A DNA stretch of 64,000 nt from Amycolatopsis sp. CA-230715 (GTDB lineage: Bacteria; Actinomycetota; Actinomycetes; Mycobacteriales; Pseudonocardiaceae): contig NZ_CP059997.1 of the NCBI RefSeq assembly GCF_018736145.1, positions 1,301,501 through 1,365,500 on the forward strand. The letters are read 5' to 3'. A model generated the notes under the pieces. The model saw nothing but the letters and a program-made list of their open reading frames with translations, had not been told where the DNA came from and ran no database searches. The position numbers and the translations under genes were made by a program. Positions 15,432 to 23,609 of the stretch are shown here, piece after piece (positions within the stretch are counted from its first letter, which is position 1; the number at the start of each line of letters is the position of its first letter).

Positions 15432-17729
15432 ATGTGGACCGACACCCGAACCGAGGACGAACCACGGACCGGCCGCGTGCGGACCGAACTCGACAGCTAC
15501 GTCGGCCGCCAGCGGGAGTGCGCCGAAGTGCGCCGGTTGCTCGGCACCGCGCGGCTGGTCACGCTGACCGGTCCCGGCGGCGTCGGGAAGACCCGTCTCG
15601 CCGGGCGGGTCGCCGCCGCGGCAGGCGGTGCGTTCGCCGACGGGGTGCTCGAGGTGGCGCTCGCCGACGTCCGCGACGCCCGGCTGCTCACCGGGCTCAT
15701 CGCGCACGAGCTGGGGTTGCACGACCGGTCACCGCGGTCGGCGCTCGACACCGTCGCCGGATACCTGCGGGACAAGCACTTCCTGCTCGTGCTCGACAAC
15801 TGCGAGCACCTGGTCGAGGGCTGCGCCGAGGTGGCCGCCGCGCTGCTGCGCGGGTGCCCGCGGCTGGTGGTGCTGTGCACGAGCCGCCGATCCCTTGCGG
15901 TGGCGGGAGAACACGTGCACACCGTGCCGCCGCTGACCGTCCCTTCCGGACACACCGCCGCCGCCAAGGAGCTGGCGTCCTGCGATGCGGTGCGGTTGTT
16001 CGTCGAGCGGGCCCGCGCGGTGGTGCCGTCGTTCCGGCTCACCGACGACAACGGCACGGACGTGGCCAGGATCTGCCGCCAGGTGGACGGGTTGCCGCTG
16101 GGCATCGAACTCGCCGCGGCCCGCATCCGCGCGCTGTCACCGAAGCAGATCGCGCACCGGCTCGACGACCGGCTGGCGCTGCTGACCACCGGCGCCCGCA
16201 CCCTGCCCGAACGGCACCGCACGCTGCGCGCCACCGCGGACTGGAGCTTCGCGCTGTGCACCGAGGTCGAGCGTGCGGTGTGGTCGCGGTGCTCGGTGTT
16301 CGCCGGCTCGTTCGACCTGGCCGCGGCCGAATACGTCTGCACCGGCCACGGCCTGGACGGCGAGGAAGTGCTCGCCGCGGTGGACACCCTGATCGACATG
16401 TCGGTGCTGGTGCGCGAGGACACCGCGTCGGCCGTGCGGTACCGGATGCTGGAAACCCTGCGCGAATACGGCCAAGAACACCTGGCGGCGCGGAACGCGG
16501 ACACCGACGCCGCCCGCAGGCACCGCGACCACTACGCGCGACTGGTCCGCGACGCCGACGCCGGCTGGTTCGGACCGCACCAGCCCGAATGGATGGACCG
16601 GCTGGCCGCCGAGCACGCCAATCTCCGGGTCGCGCTGTCGTGGTCGCTCGCCGAACCCGGCGAAGCGGCCGCGGCGCTGCGCATGGCCGTCGGGCTGTCC
16701 GAGTACCTGGTGATGAGCGGAGCACCGCGCGAAGCCCGTGACTGGATCGACCGCGCGCTCGCCGCCACTCCCGAGGACGAACCGGGACGGGCGCGCGCAC
16801 TGGGTTCCGCGGCGCTGTGCGCCCTGTTCCACTCCGATCTGCCGCTGGCCCGCGCCCGGCTGGACGAAGCCGACGGGCTCGACGATCCCGGGGCCCACGC
16901 GCACCTGAGCTACGCGCGGGGTTTCGCCGCGATGATGAACACCGAACCGGCCGTGGAACTCGCCGCGGAGGCGGTGCGCGCCTTCGCGGAGCGGGGCGAG
17001 ATCCGCGGGCAGATGCACCCGCTGTTCATCCTCGGCGTTTCCGTGGCCTACCGCGGCGACCTCGGGCTCGCGCGGGCGCTGTTGCATCGGATGCGGTCGC
17101 TGTGCGAGGCAGCGGGCGACAGCCACTACCGTTCGATGGCCCTGTTCGGAATCGGGGTCGTGGAGGTGTGCTTCGGCGACGCCGGGGTCGCCGGGAAGGC
17201 GATGCGCGAAGCGTTGCGGATCGACCTGCGATCCCGCGACCGGTTCTCCGCCGCCTACCGGATCGACGGACTCGCCTGGGTCGCGTCGCGGCAAGGCGAC
17301 CACACCGCGGCGGCACGGCTGTTCGGCGCGGCGGCGACCCTGTGGGACCGCTGCGGTGCCACCCCGGAGGTCGCCGTGTCGATCGCGCACCACGACTTCC
17401 GCGGTGCCACGCGCGACGCGCTCGGCGCCGAGGAGTTCGAGCGCGCGTTCACCGAAGGCCGGTCCCTGACCCCCGCCGACGCCGTCAGCGAGAACACCGC
17501 GAAGCCGCCGCGGACGCGGAACGCGGCAGGCCCGCTGACCCCGCGGGAACGGGAGGTGGCCGATCTGGTCGCGGCGGGACTGTCCAACCGGGAAATCGCG
17601 CACAGCCTCGTCATCGCGCCGCGCACCACCGACACCCACGTCCAGCACATCCTGACCAAGCTCGATCTCAGCAACCGGACCCAGCTCGCCACCTGGGTCC
17701 TCCGACGCCGCACCACCGGCGAATCCTGA
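15432..17729 (+). CDS. Large ATP-binding LuxR-family regulator
   Basis: 765 residues in a three-part layout. An NB-ARC/AAA-like ATPase has P-loop LTGPGGVGKTRLAGRV (residues ~50-65) and Walker B HFLLVLDNCEHLVEG. A middle alpha-helical TPR-like region runs from ~370 to 680 (REARDWIDRALAATPEDEPG, LARARLDEADGLDDPGAHAH). The C-terminal LuxR HTH begins PLTPREREVADLVAAGLSNR and continues EIAHSLVIAPRTTDTHVQHI. Such regulators couple nucleotide state and an inducer to transcription, often next to biosynthetic or catabolic genes. It is probably co-transcribed with the TetR gene 7 bp upstream. Target unknown. Confidence 0.9.
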   Translation: MWTDTRTEDEPRTGRVRTELDSYVGRQRECAEVRRLLGTARLVTLTGPGGVGKTRLAGRVAAAAGGAFADGVLEVALADVRDARLLTGLIAHELGLHDRSPRSALDTVAGYLRDKHFLLVLDNCEHLVEGCAEVAAALLRGCPRLVVLCTSRRSLAVAGEHVHTVPPLTVPSGHTAAAKELASCDAVRLFVERARAVVPSFRLTDDNGTDVARICRQVDGLPLGIELAAARIRALSPKQIAHRLDDRLALLTTGARTLPERHRTLRATADWSFALCTEVERAVWSRCSVFAGSFDLAAAEYVCTGHGLDGEEVLAAVDTLIDMSVLVREDTASAVRYRMLETLREYGQEHLAARNADTDAARRHRDHYARLVRDADAGWFGPHQPEWMDRLAAEHANLRVALSWSLAEPGEAAAALRMAVGLSEYLVMSGAPREARDWIDRALAATPEDEPGRARALGSAALCALFHSDLPLARARLDEADGLDDPGAHAHLSYARGFAAMMNTEPAVELAAEAVRAFAERGEIRGQMHPLFILGVSVAYRGDLGLARALLHRMRSLCEAAGDSHYRSMALFGIGVVEVCFGDAGVAGKAMREALRIDLRSRDRFSAAYRIDGLAWVASRQGDHTAAARLFGAAATLWDRCGATPEVAVSIAHHDFRGATRDALGAEEFERAFTEGRSLTPADAVSENTAKPPRTRNAAGPLTPREREVADLVAAGLSNREIAHSLVIAPRTTDTHVQHILTKLDLSNRTQLATWVLRRRTTGES

Positions 17730-17858
17730 CCCGCGGTCGCGGTCAGCGTGACCCGGGTGCCCGCACTCCCGGTGTCGTGATCGATCCGCCCCCGGGACAG
17801 ATCGACCAGCGGACACCGGGAGCGCGCCACCGACCCCGGCCGGGCGCGCGGTGGCAGC

Positions 17859-18647
17859 TCAGGCACTGCGTTCCCCCGCCGAATGTCCCGTCGCCGAACC
17901 GTTTCGGTTGTACTCGGCACCATCGGCGCCTTCGTTCGCGAGCGAGTGCCACGGCGGCATCCCGACGGCACCGTTGAGCCGGATCGGTTCCGCCCGCACG
18001 GTTTCACCGCGTTCGGCGTCGAGGCTGGCGAGGGTCTGTTCCGCGTCCAGGCCGGGCAGGTGGAGCCAGGCGTCGTCGGCGACGCCTGGCTCGGCAACGC
18101 TGATCCGGGTGCATCGCGCCGGGGGCACGAGGGAAACGGCGAACGGCTCGACGACCGCGCGCCAGACGGCCGAGGACACGGTCAGGCTCGCGCCGAACTT
18201 GTCCCCGGTGGGGTCCTTGCGGCACCAGTGCGTTACCGCCTCGGCGGCACGCGGGGCGGTGAGCAGCCTGGTCAAGGTGATGTAGGTGCGGTGGTACCGG
18301 TCCCGGTCGGCCATCGGTCCTATGTGGACGGCCACTCGCGCGCGCATGGGCATTCGCGCGTACCGGTTACGGGAGCGCAGCAGGTGATCCAGGTGGAACA
18401 CGATTTCGACCAGCTGCCCGGCGGCGTCGTCCGGATAGGCGAGCATGACGCCGTCGCCGGTCTCCCGGAAATGCCGTGCCCCGTTCCACTCGAGACCGAC
18501 GGTGGCCAGCGCGGCCGCCACCAGCGATTCCATTTCGGTTTTCATCGGCTCGAGAAGATCGTCGCTCGCGCGGGACGAACCGACGATGTCCACCGCGAGA
18601 ACCGCGTGGGACCGGGCCTGGTACCGACTGGAGGTCAGCGTGAGCAT
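17859..18647 (-). CDS. Degenerate class III nucleotidyl-cyclase-like protein
   Basis: 262 residues from an ATG preceded by GGGAGG. The N-terminal ~170 residues resemble a class III cyclase homology domain: AVLAVDIVGSSRASDD carries the first metal Asp and HFRETGDGVMLAYPDD the second. The transition-state Asn-X3-Arg region (VNLAARL in true cyclases) reads YITLTRLLTAPRA, so the Asn is lost. The protein is therefore more likely a nucleotide-binding or signalling relic than an active cyclase. The C-terminal ~90 residues are low-complexity and have no recognised domain. A cNMP-binding regulator gene lies 149 bp upstream on the same strand. Confidence 0.7.
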   Translation of the reverse strand: MLTLTSSRYQARSHAVLAVDIVGSSRASDDLLEPMKTEMESLVAAALATVGLEWNGARHFRETGDGVMLAYPDDAAGQLVEIVFHLDHLLRSRNRYARMPMRARVAVHIGPMADRDRYHRTYITLTRLLTAPRAAEAVTHWCRKDPTGDKFGASLTVSSAVWRAVVEPFAVSLVPPARCTRISVAEPGVADDAWLHLPGLDAEQTLASLDAERGETVRAEPIRLNGAVGMPPWHSLANEGADGAEYNRNGSATGHSAGERSA

Positions 18648-18796
18648 CGTGACCCTCCCCCTCGTGTGCTGTCGGACTGGATAACGCCCTCGAATAGCTA
18701 ACACAGAGGAGTGTCACGACTACGCTGGAAAAGTTCTGTCCCGCACAGGTCAGAACTCGACCAGGACGACAATTCAAACAGTGATCTAGATCACAG

Positions 18797-19525
18797 CTAA
18801 TCCTGGCGCAATGCCACCAGCCGCGGCCGGTCCAGCACGGTCAGCGCTTTGCGGGACTTGGCGATGACGCCGTCGCGTTCGAGGGATTTGAGCGCCTCGG
18901 CGACGTTGGACCGGCTCAGCGGCACGAACTGGGCGAGTTCCTCCTGGCTCAAGGAGACCCCGACCCGCCACGCCCCGTCGCCGGGAACGCCGCAGATGTC
19001 GAGCAGGTGGTCGAGACGGCGGGCCACCTTCGCCATCGCCTGCGCCCCGCGGATGTGCGTTCGCTGCTCCTGCGCGACCGCGAAACGGCCGCAGACGGTC
19101 ACCAGCACCTGCTCCATCGCCGAGACGTGACCGCGCAGGAACCTGCGGAACTCGGTGGCGGCGATCCTGCGCGCGCGAACGGGTTCGAGCGCGACCACGG
19201 TCGCCATCCGCGGTTGCCCGGCGACCACGGCGATCTCGCCGTGCAGATCACCGGGGACGCCGATGTCGAGGATGATCGTGTTGCCCTGCGAATCGAGGTT
19301 GCTGACCTTGACGAAACCGCTCTCGAGGAGCATGACGTAGTCACCGGGTTCGCCCGCGCGCATCAGCGGGTTCCCCTTGCCGAAGGTCTGCGGCGTGCCG
19401 AGCGTGCGGAGCCGCGTCCGCGCCGCGGCGTCCAGCCGGTGCAGAAAGGCGGGCCGTCCGCCGTTGCCGTCGTGCACTGGTTCCGCGTCCTCGTCCCGAT
19501 GTCGCGTGCCTTTCCCCGCACTCAC
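18797..19525 (-). CDS. Crp/Fnr-family transcriptional regulator
   Basis: 242 residues. A cyclic-nucleotide-binding beta-roll spans residues ~25-140, with GDLHGEIAVVAGQPRMATVV retaining the Gly-Glu and Arg-X-Ala-Thr of the phosphate-binding cassette. A C-terminal winged helix follows (VSLSQEELAQFVPLSRSNVA, EALKSLERDGVIAKSR). Retained ligand residues suggest a cyclic nucleotide or similar effector. It is 13 bp downstream of a small gene on the same strand and probably co-transcribed with it. A cyclase-like gene follows on the same strand. Confidence 0.88.
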   Translation of the reverse strand: MSAGKGTRHRDEDAEPVHDGNGGRPAFLHRLDAAARTRLRTLGTPQTFGKGNPLMRAGEPGDYVMLLESGFVKVSNLDSQGNTIILDIGVPGDLHGEIAVVAGQPRMATVVALEPVRARRIAATEFRRFLRGHVSAMEQVLVTVCGRFAVAQEQRTHIRGAQAMAKVARRLDHLLDICGVPGDGAWRVGVSLSQEELAQFVPLSRSNVAEALKSLERDGVIAKSRKALTVLDRPRLVALRQD

Positions 19526-19538
19526 GGTAGTGCATCGG

Positions 19539-19874
19539 CTACTCCGGTTTCGACCTCATCGCCTCGCACGTGAAGACGTTGAGCCGGACCAGTTCGGACC
19601 GCACCCAGTCCGCCAGCAGGTGCATCGGACCGCCGGGTTCCTCCACCAGGAGGCGGTCCGCCACGTGGTGCGGAAGGCCGTGGCGCGCCGCGTACACCAG
19701 CGCCGCGCGCACCTCGGAAACGGACAGCGGGACCACCCGGCCCCCCGGCTTCGGCCGCACCGGGATCTTCACCGCCATCACGGTGAGCACCACCTCCTCC
19801 GCGGTGAACCGGTGCTCCACCGAGACGGCGATCTGTTCGGTCCCCGCGACGACGCGGCGTGAAATGAACGGCAT
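19539..19874 (-). CDS. Small conserved-looking protein upstream of the Crp gene
   Basis: 111 residues beginning MPFISRRVVAGTEQIAVSVE. It is mixed alpha/beta: EEVVLTVMAVKIPVRPK, then LSVSEVRAALVYAARHGLPH, then LLVEEPGGPMHLLADWVRSE. No signal peptide, span or known domain. The ATG start was chosen because the reading frame above it loses coding character. Only 13 bp separate it from the Crp gene, suggesting one operon. I do not recognise the family; regulatory or sporulation-related roles would be guesses. Confidence 0.65.
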   Translation of the reverse strand: MPFISRRVVAGTEQIAVSVEHRFTAEEVVLTVMAVKIPVRPKPGGRVVPLSVSEVRAALVYAARHGLPHHVADRLLVEEPGGPMHLLADWVRSELVRLNVFTCEAMRSKPE

Positions 19875-19960
19875 GCGCCAAGTCGACCAAACACGCCGCT
19901 GCCGGACTGTCCGCGGCAGGACAAATCTCCGCAACCCCGTAGGACACCGGGGCGGGCGGC

Positions 19961-21160
19961 CTACGAAACGACGGGGGTCCGGGAGTCCGGCACGCCGTCG
20001 TAGCCGGGCAGGTCGACGCCGTTGATCGCGCGCTCGATCAGGTCGGTGAGCCACTCCGCGCCGGGGTCCAGGATCGGCTCCGCGTCCGGCTCGGGAACGT
20101 CCCGGCTGCGCGCGTGCAGCCGCCCGATCTCCTGGTTGGCCTCGACGTACGAGCGCATCCGCTCCTCGTAGCGGGCGAACCCGGCCTCGGGGTCCCACCC
20201 GGCGGCGGCCAGTTCCCCCGCCAGCAGGTAGGCGCCGACCAGCGCCAGCCCGGTACCCGCACCGGAGAACGGCGACGAGCTGAACGCCGCGTCCCCGAGC
20301 AGCCCCACCCGCCCCTTCGACCAGCGGTCCATCACCACCTGCGCGATCTGGTCGAGGTAGAAGTCCGGCGTGTCGTCGAGGTGCGCCAGGATCCGCGGGG
20401 TCAGCCAGCCGAAACCGGTCATCCGCTCGCGCAGCAGGCGCTTCTGGGCCTCGATGTCGCGGTAGTCGACGTCGAAATCGGCCGCGGCGAAGGAAAACAT
20501 GGCCATCGCACGGGTCGCGTCCTGGATGGGCCGCAGGGCCGCCGAGCGCCCGGACTCCTGGTATTCGAGCAGCCAGCGGTCCAGCCCGAACTCGTTGGGC
20601 ACGCTGTAGAAGGCCAGCACGTGCCCGAGGTGCCGGACGAACCGCTCGCGCGGCCCGAACACCATCTCCCGCAGCGCCGAGTGCAGCCCGTCCGCCCCGA
20701 CCACCAGGTCGAAGCGCCGCCGGTCGCCGCCCGCGAAGACCACGTCGACCCCGGCCGCGTCCTGGGTGAGCTCGGCGATCCGGTCACCGAAGAGGTACTC
20801 GACACCGTCCCGGGTGTCGTCGTAGAGCACCTGCGACAGATCCCCGCGCAGGATCTCGATCTCCGCGATGAACCCGTCGCCGCCGTTGTCGTCCGCGCGG
20901 TAGGTCTCCAGCACGGTGCCGTCGGCGTCCACGGTGTGCGCGCCGGCGGTCTCGGTGCGGGCTTCGCGCACCGCCTGGTCCAGCCCCATCCGCCGGATGA
21001 CCTCCTTGGCCACCCCGCGCGCGTCCACCGCCTGCCCACCGGCACGCAACCCCGACGCCCGCTCCACCACGGTCACCTCGGCACCCCGCCGCCGCAACCA
21101 GTGGGCCAGCGCGGGCCCGGCGATGCTCGCCCCCGCCACCAGAACCCTGACACCGCTCAT
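19961..21160 (-). CDS. FAD-dependent aromatic-type monooxygenase
   Basis: 399 residues of the PHBH/TetX-like class A flavin monooxygenase family. The N-terminal dinucleotide motif is RVLVAGASIAGPALAHWLRR. The middle DG motif is FDLVVGADGLHSALREMV. The C-terminal GRVGLLGDAAFSSSPFSGAG contacts FAD ribityl/pyrophosphate. It would hydroxylate an aromatic or polyketide-like substrate, or inactivate a drug, with NAD(P)H and O2. Upstream on the same strand is only the tail of a former TetR gene, so its regulator appears to have been lost. Confidence 0.9.
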   Translation of the reverse strand: MSGVRVLVAGASIAGPALAHWLRRRGAEVTVVERASGLRAGGQAVDARGVAKEVIRRMGLDQAVREARTETAGAHTVDADGTVLETYRADDNGGDGFIAEIEILRGDLSQVLYDDTRDGVEYLFGDRIAELTQDAAGVDVVFAGGDRRRFDLVVGADGLHSALREMVFGPRERFVRHLGHVLAFYSVPNEFGLDRWLLEYQESGRSAALRPIQDATRAMAMFSFAAADFDVDYRDIEAQKRLLRERMTGFGWLTPRILAHLDDTPDFYLDQIAQVVMDRWSKGRVGLLGDAAFSSSPFSGAGTGLALVGAYLLAGELAAAGWDPEAGFARYEERMRSYVEANQEIGRLHARSRDVPEPDAEPILDPGAEWLTDLIERAINGVDLPGYDGVPDSRTPVVS

Positions 21161-21227
21161 CGCGTTCCCCAGTTCGACCGGCCGGATATCGGACCAGGAG
21201 CATACGGTGTTCCGCAGGCTTTCCCGA

Positions 21228-21317
21228 TCATGCCGGGCGCAGTCCGGTGTAGACGATCGCGAGCGTGCGGCGCCGGAGGTCCGCGTCCCAGTTCCCGCGC
21301 AGCGCGCCCTGACAGAC
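21228..21317 (-). pseudogene. TetR C-terminal remnant
   Basis: On the minus strand about 27 codons read QGALRGNWDADLRRRTLAIV then YTGLRPA and stop, matching the last helix of TetR regulators. An in-frame TAG lies three codons upstream and no HTH is left. It is probably what remains of the regulator of the adjacent FAD monooxygenase gene. Confidence 0.55.
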
Positions 21318-21465
21318 CTAGGTGGCCGTCCGCCGCGGCGGCACGACCGATCGGGCAGTCCCCGTGGCCTGAATTACCGAAATCCCGGCTTGCCGGGACG
21401 AAGCGGCGTAGGGTGTGACGCAGAAGACAGAACGTGCGCCGCGGCACACCACAACGGAACCGGAA

Positions 21466-21488
21466 AGCGCCCGGCCAGGCCGGGCGCT
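21466..21488. terminator. Perfect GC-rich hairpin, probable terminator
   Basis: Arms AGCGCCCGGCC and GGCCGGGCGCT pair perfectly around a single A. Runs of A precede it but no T-run follows on the plus strand, as is common for actinobacterial terminators. It lies in a 354-bp stretch between the monooxygenase and the small gene at 21515. Confidence 0.6.
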
Positions 21489-21514
21489 GTGACCGGAGCA
21501 CGCTGAAGGTCGTG

Positions 21515-21706
21515 ATGAGCATGACTGCTGGGGTTCCCGTTCGCGGGATTTTCGAATTCGATTGGGACGCCGAGCTGAACCGCTACCGCGAGCGCGCGGT
21601 GGCGACGCTCGCGCAGCACCGGTCCAGCGAGGGCCGTTGCCTGAAGTGCGGCAGTCCGACGCCGTGCCCTGCCGAATGCGGGGCGGAGTTCGTCCTGGAA
21701 CTCTAA
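21515..21706 (+). CDS. Small protein with a C-terminal Cys cluster
   Basis: 63 residues starting MSMTAGVPVRGIFEFDWDAE. The C-terminus GRCLKCGSPTPCPAECGAEF has four cysteines in CxxC and CxxxC spacing, suggesting a small zinc site. GAAGG lies just upstream of the start. GTG at 21512 is an alternative start. It stands alone and has no recognised function. Short Cys-rich proteins of this kind are frequent in actinomycetes near regulatory loci. Confidence 0.6.
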   Translation: MSMTAGVPVRGIFEFDWDAELNRYRERAVATLAQHRSSEGRCLKCGSPTPCPAECGAEFVLEL

Positions 21707-21734
21707 GGGGCCCGTACGACTGGGGGCGCCGTGG

Positions 21735-22328
21735 TCAGGCTTTGAGTTCGAAGCTTTCGACGTACCAAGCTCCTTCGTGCTTCCGCACCTTGAAGGTCAG
21801 GCTGAACGAGCCCGTGTTCCCGGAGGCGCCGACGAGTTCGAGGCTGCGCAGCGTGCGGCCGTCGAGTTCGACTGCGGTATCGGCTACCGCGACCTGATCA
21901 CCCGCTGCCCCCGTGTCGGTCACCGCGACCTTTCCCTCGGGCGGCAGCTTGACGCCCGGCTTGGCCCAGGCGTCGCGCAGCGACTTGGCGGCTTTGATCG
22001 CCTGGGGGCTCTTGCACAGCGTCTCGGGGTCCCGATCGGCGGGCAGCACGGGGCCGCCGGACAGGCACGCTTTCGCGTACTGCTTCCGCAGAACCTGGGT
22101 CACCCAGCGCTCGACCGCGGCCTGGTAGGTGGGGGCGCCGTTCGCGGGCGCCGACGGGGTGGGCGCGCCGCTCGCGGACGGCGGGACCGAGCCGGTGGCC
22201 GGTCCCGGCGGGTCGGCGGCCGAACCGCAGGCGGCCAAGCCCAGCAGCGCGGCCGGAAGCACCACGGCGAACGACTTCGCCTTCGGCTGCCGAGCGGTCA
22301 CCGCGGGCAAGGTCGTCCTGACGGTCAC
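21735..22328 (-). CDS. Putative lipoprotein of unknown function
   Basis: 197 residues from a GTG with GGGGGAA upstream. The N-terminus TARQPKAKSFAVVLPAALLG leads to LAACGSAADPP with a lipobox Cys, then a Pro/Ser/Ala-rich linker (~residues 40-65). The globular part starts APTYQAAVERWVTQVLRKQY, has one Cys pair candidate (KACLSGG, ETLCKSPQ), and ends TFKVRKHEGAWYVESFELKA, an NTF2/SnoaL-like or DUF4878-like closing strand. Extracellular, membrane-anchored. Function unknown. Confidence 0.7.
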   Translation of the reverse strand: MTVRTTLPAVTARQPKAKSFAVVLPAALLGLAACGSAADPPGPATGSVPPSASGAPTPSAPANGAPTYQAAVERWVTQVLRKQYAKACLSGGPVLPADRDPETLCKSPQAIKAAKSLRDAWAKPGVKLPPEGKVAVTDTGAAGDQVAVADTAVELDGRTLRSLELVGASGNTGSFSLTFKVRKHEGAWYVESFELKA

Positions 22329-22608
22329 GAAAATTCCCCCTGGCTGGTCAGCCCCCGCAGCTTCGTCGGCCCGAGTTTCGTTCCCGGGGCGCCGGAAGGT
22401 CAACCGAATCGGGCGACGGGTGCCCCATCGGGCACCGGCACTGTCCGGAATCCTGCCACGCGCGCGCGAAACCCCGCGTGACGCCCGTTCATCGGGGTTT
22501 TCCCTTGCACACCAAACTGCTTCACCGCGAGGCTGAGGTGGCGGACGGGGCCACCGCGGCGCGCTGCCTGACCGGGGTCGCCCCCTCCCACCGGCGGTGA
22601 GCCTCTGG

Positions 22609-23286
22609 TCAGCTCGTCTTCACCGGCGGGCAGGTGTGCGAGGTGTACCCGATCCCGTTGATCTCCGCGTTGTCCCGCACATCGCCCGCGTAGTCGTACT
22701 GATTCGTGCACTTCAAATTCAGATCCGACGGCCCCGGAGGCGCGGGCAGCGCGCCGTCTTCAGGCGCCTTCGGCGCGGACTTCTTGACCGGCGGGCAGGT
22801 GTGCGAGGTGTACCCGATCCCGTTGATCTCCGCGTTGTCCCGCACGTCACCCGCGTAGTCGTACTGATTCGTGCACCTCAGGTTCAGATCCGACGGACCG
22901 GGCGGCAACGGCAACTTCCCCGACTTGGGTGCCTTGGGCGCCTTGGTTTCCTTGGGTGCGGACGACTTCACCGGCGGGCAGGTGTGCGAGGTGTACCCGA
23001 TCCCGTTGATCTCCGCGTTGTCCCGCACATCGCCCGCGTAGTCGTACTGGTTCGTGCACTTCAAATTCAGGTCCGACGGACCGGGCGGCAACGGCAACTT
23101 CCCCGCTTCGGGTGCCTTCGGCGCGGTCGAGGTGGCCACCACGACCGCGGCGGACCCGGGTTGCTGAGCGGCCGAGCCGTCCGGTGTGGACTGCGACGAG
23201 CAGCCACCCATGAGCGCGCCCGCCAGTACGACACCTCCTGACACCAGTGCCGCGGTACCGACGTTGCGAAGCCGTTGCGGGAACAT
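22609..23286 (-). CDS. Lipoprotein built of three near-identical two-Cys repeats
   Basis: 225 residues from an ATG with AGGAG 7 bp upstream. A signal ending LAGALMGGCSSQ gives a lipobox Cys, followed by a Ser/Ala/Pro linker. Then come three copies of a ~41-residue unit: PPGPSDLNLKCTNQYDYAGD, VRDNAEINGIGYTSHTCPPV, K. They differ at only a few positions and are joined by Lys/Pro/Ala linkers. Each unit has two Cys about 30 residues apart that can pair outside the cell. The family is not one I recognise. The DNA copies are almost identical, pointing to recent expansion or gene conversion. Confidence 0.75.
   Translation of the reverse strand: MFPQRLRNVGTAALVSGGVVLAGALMGGCSSQSTPDGSAAQQPGSAAVVVATSTAPKAPEAGKLPLPPGPSDLNLKCTNQYDYAGDVRDNAEINGIGYTSHTCPPVKSSAPKETKAPKAPKSGKLPLPPGPSDLNLRCTNQYDYAGDVRDNAEINGIGYTSHTCPPVKKSAPKAPEDGALPAPPGPSDLNLKCTNQYDYAGDVRDNAEINGIGYTSHTCPPVKTS
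22617..23090. repeat. Three tandem DNA copies of a ~105-bp coding repeat
   Basis: Copies begin near 22624, 22791 and 22973 with GGCGGGCAGGTGTGCGAGGT and run to the GATCCGACGG/GGTCCGACGG end. Between copies lie variable linkers of about 70-80 bp. Near identity extends over synonymous positions. Confidence 0.85.
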
Positions 23287-23342
23287 CCACTGTCTCCTGC
23301 TCTTGATCACCTGCGGTTCTTGCTCTTTACGCTCAGGAGACG

Positions 23343-23530
23343 TCACGTCCGGGCTCCGGTTGTCGCGGCCACGCGTGCCTGCCCGAAGGGACCGACAATG
23401 TTGGCTCCCTGACCGCCGATCGGGCTGACCGAGACCTTGCGGAGCACGTTGGTGCCGCCCGGCGCGAGCTCGACGATCTCGTTCCCGGCGTTGATGCCGA
23501 TGACGAGCTGTCACTGCCGGGTTCGGTCAT
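23343..23530 (-). pseudogene. Short remnant of an exported or glycine-rich protein
   Basis: The 323 bp above the triple-repeat lipoprotein hold a minus-strand frame reading QLVIGINAGNEIVELAPGGT then NVLRKVSVSPIGGQGANIVG and a stop, directly preceded by an in-frame TGA. An ATG at 23530 (MTEPGSD) is one frame away, so a single frameshift would join them. It has the composition of a real protein end but no start in frame. I do not recognise the family. Confidence 0.4.
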
Positions 23531-23609
23531 CCCCGGCGGTACGGCGCCGGACAGTCCACAACGGACCGGACGGGGGCGTCGCGGCGGCTGAGGGCGCCGC
23601 TGGCCGAGG

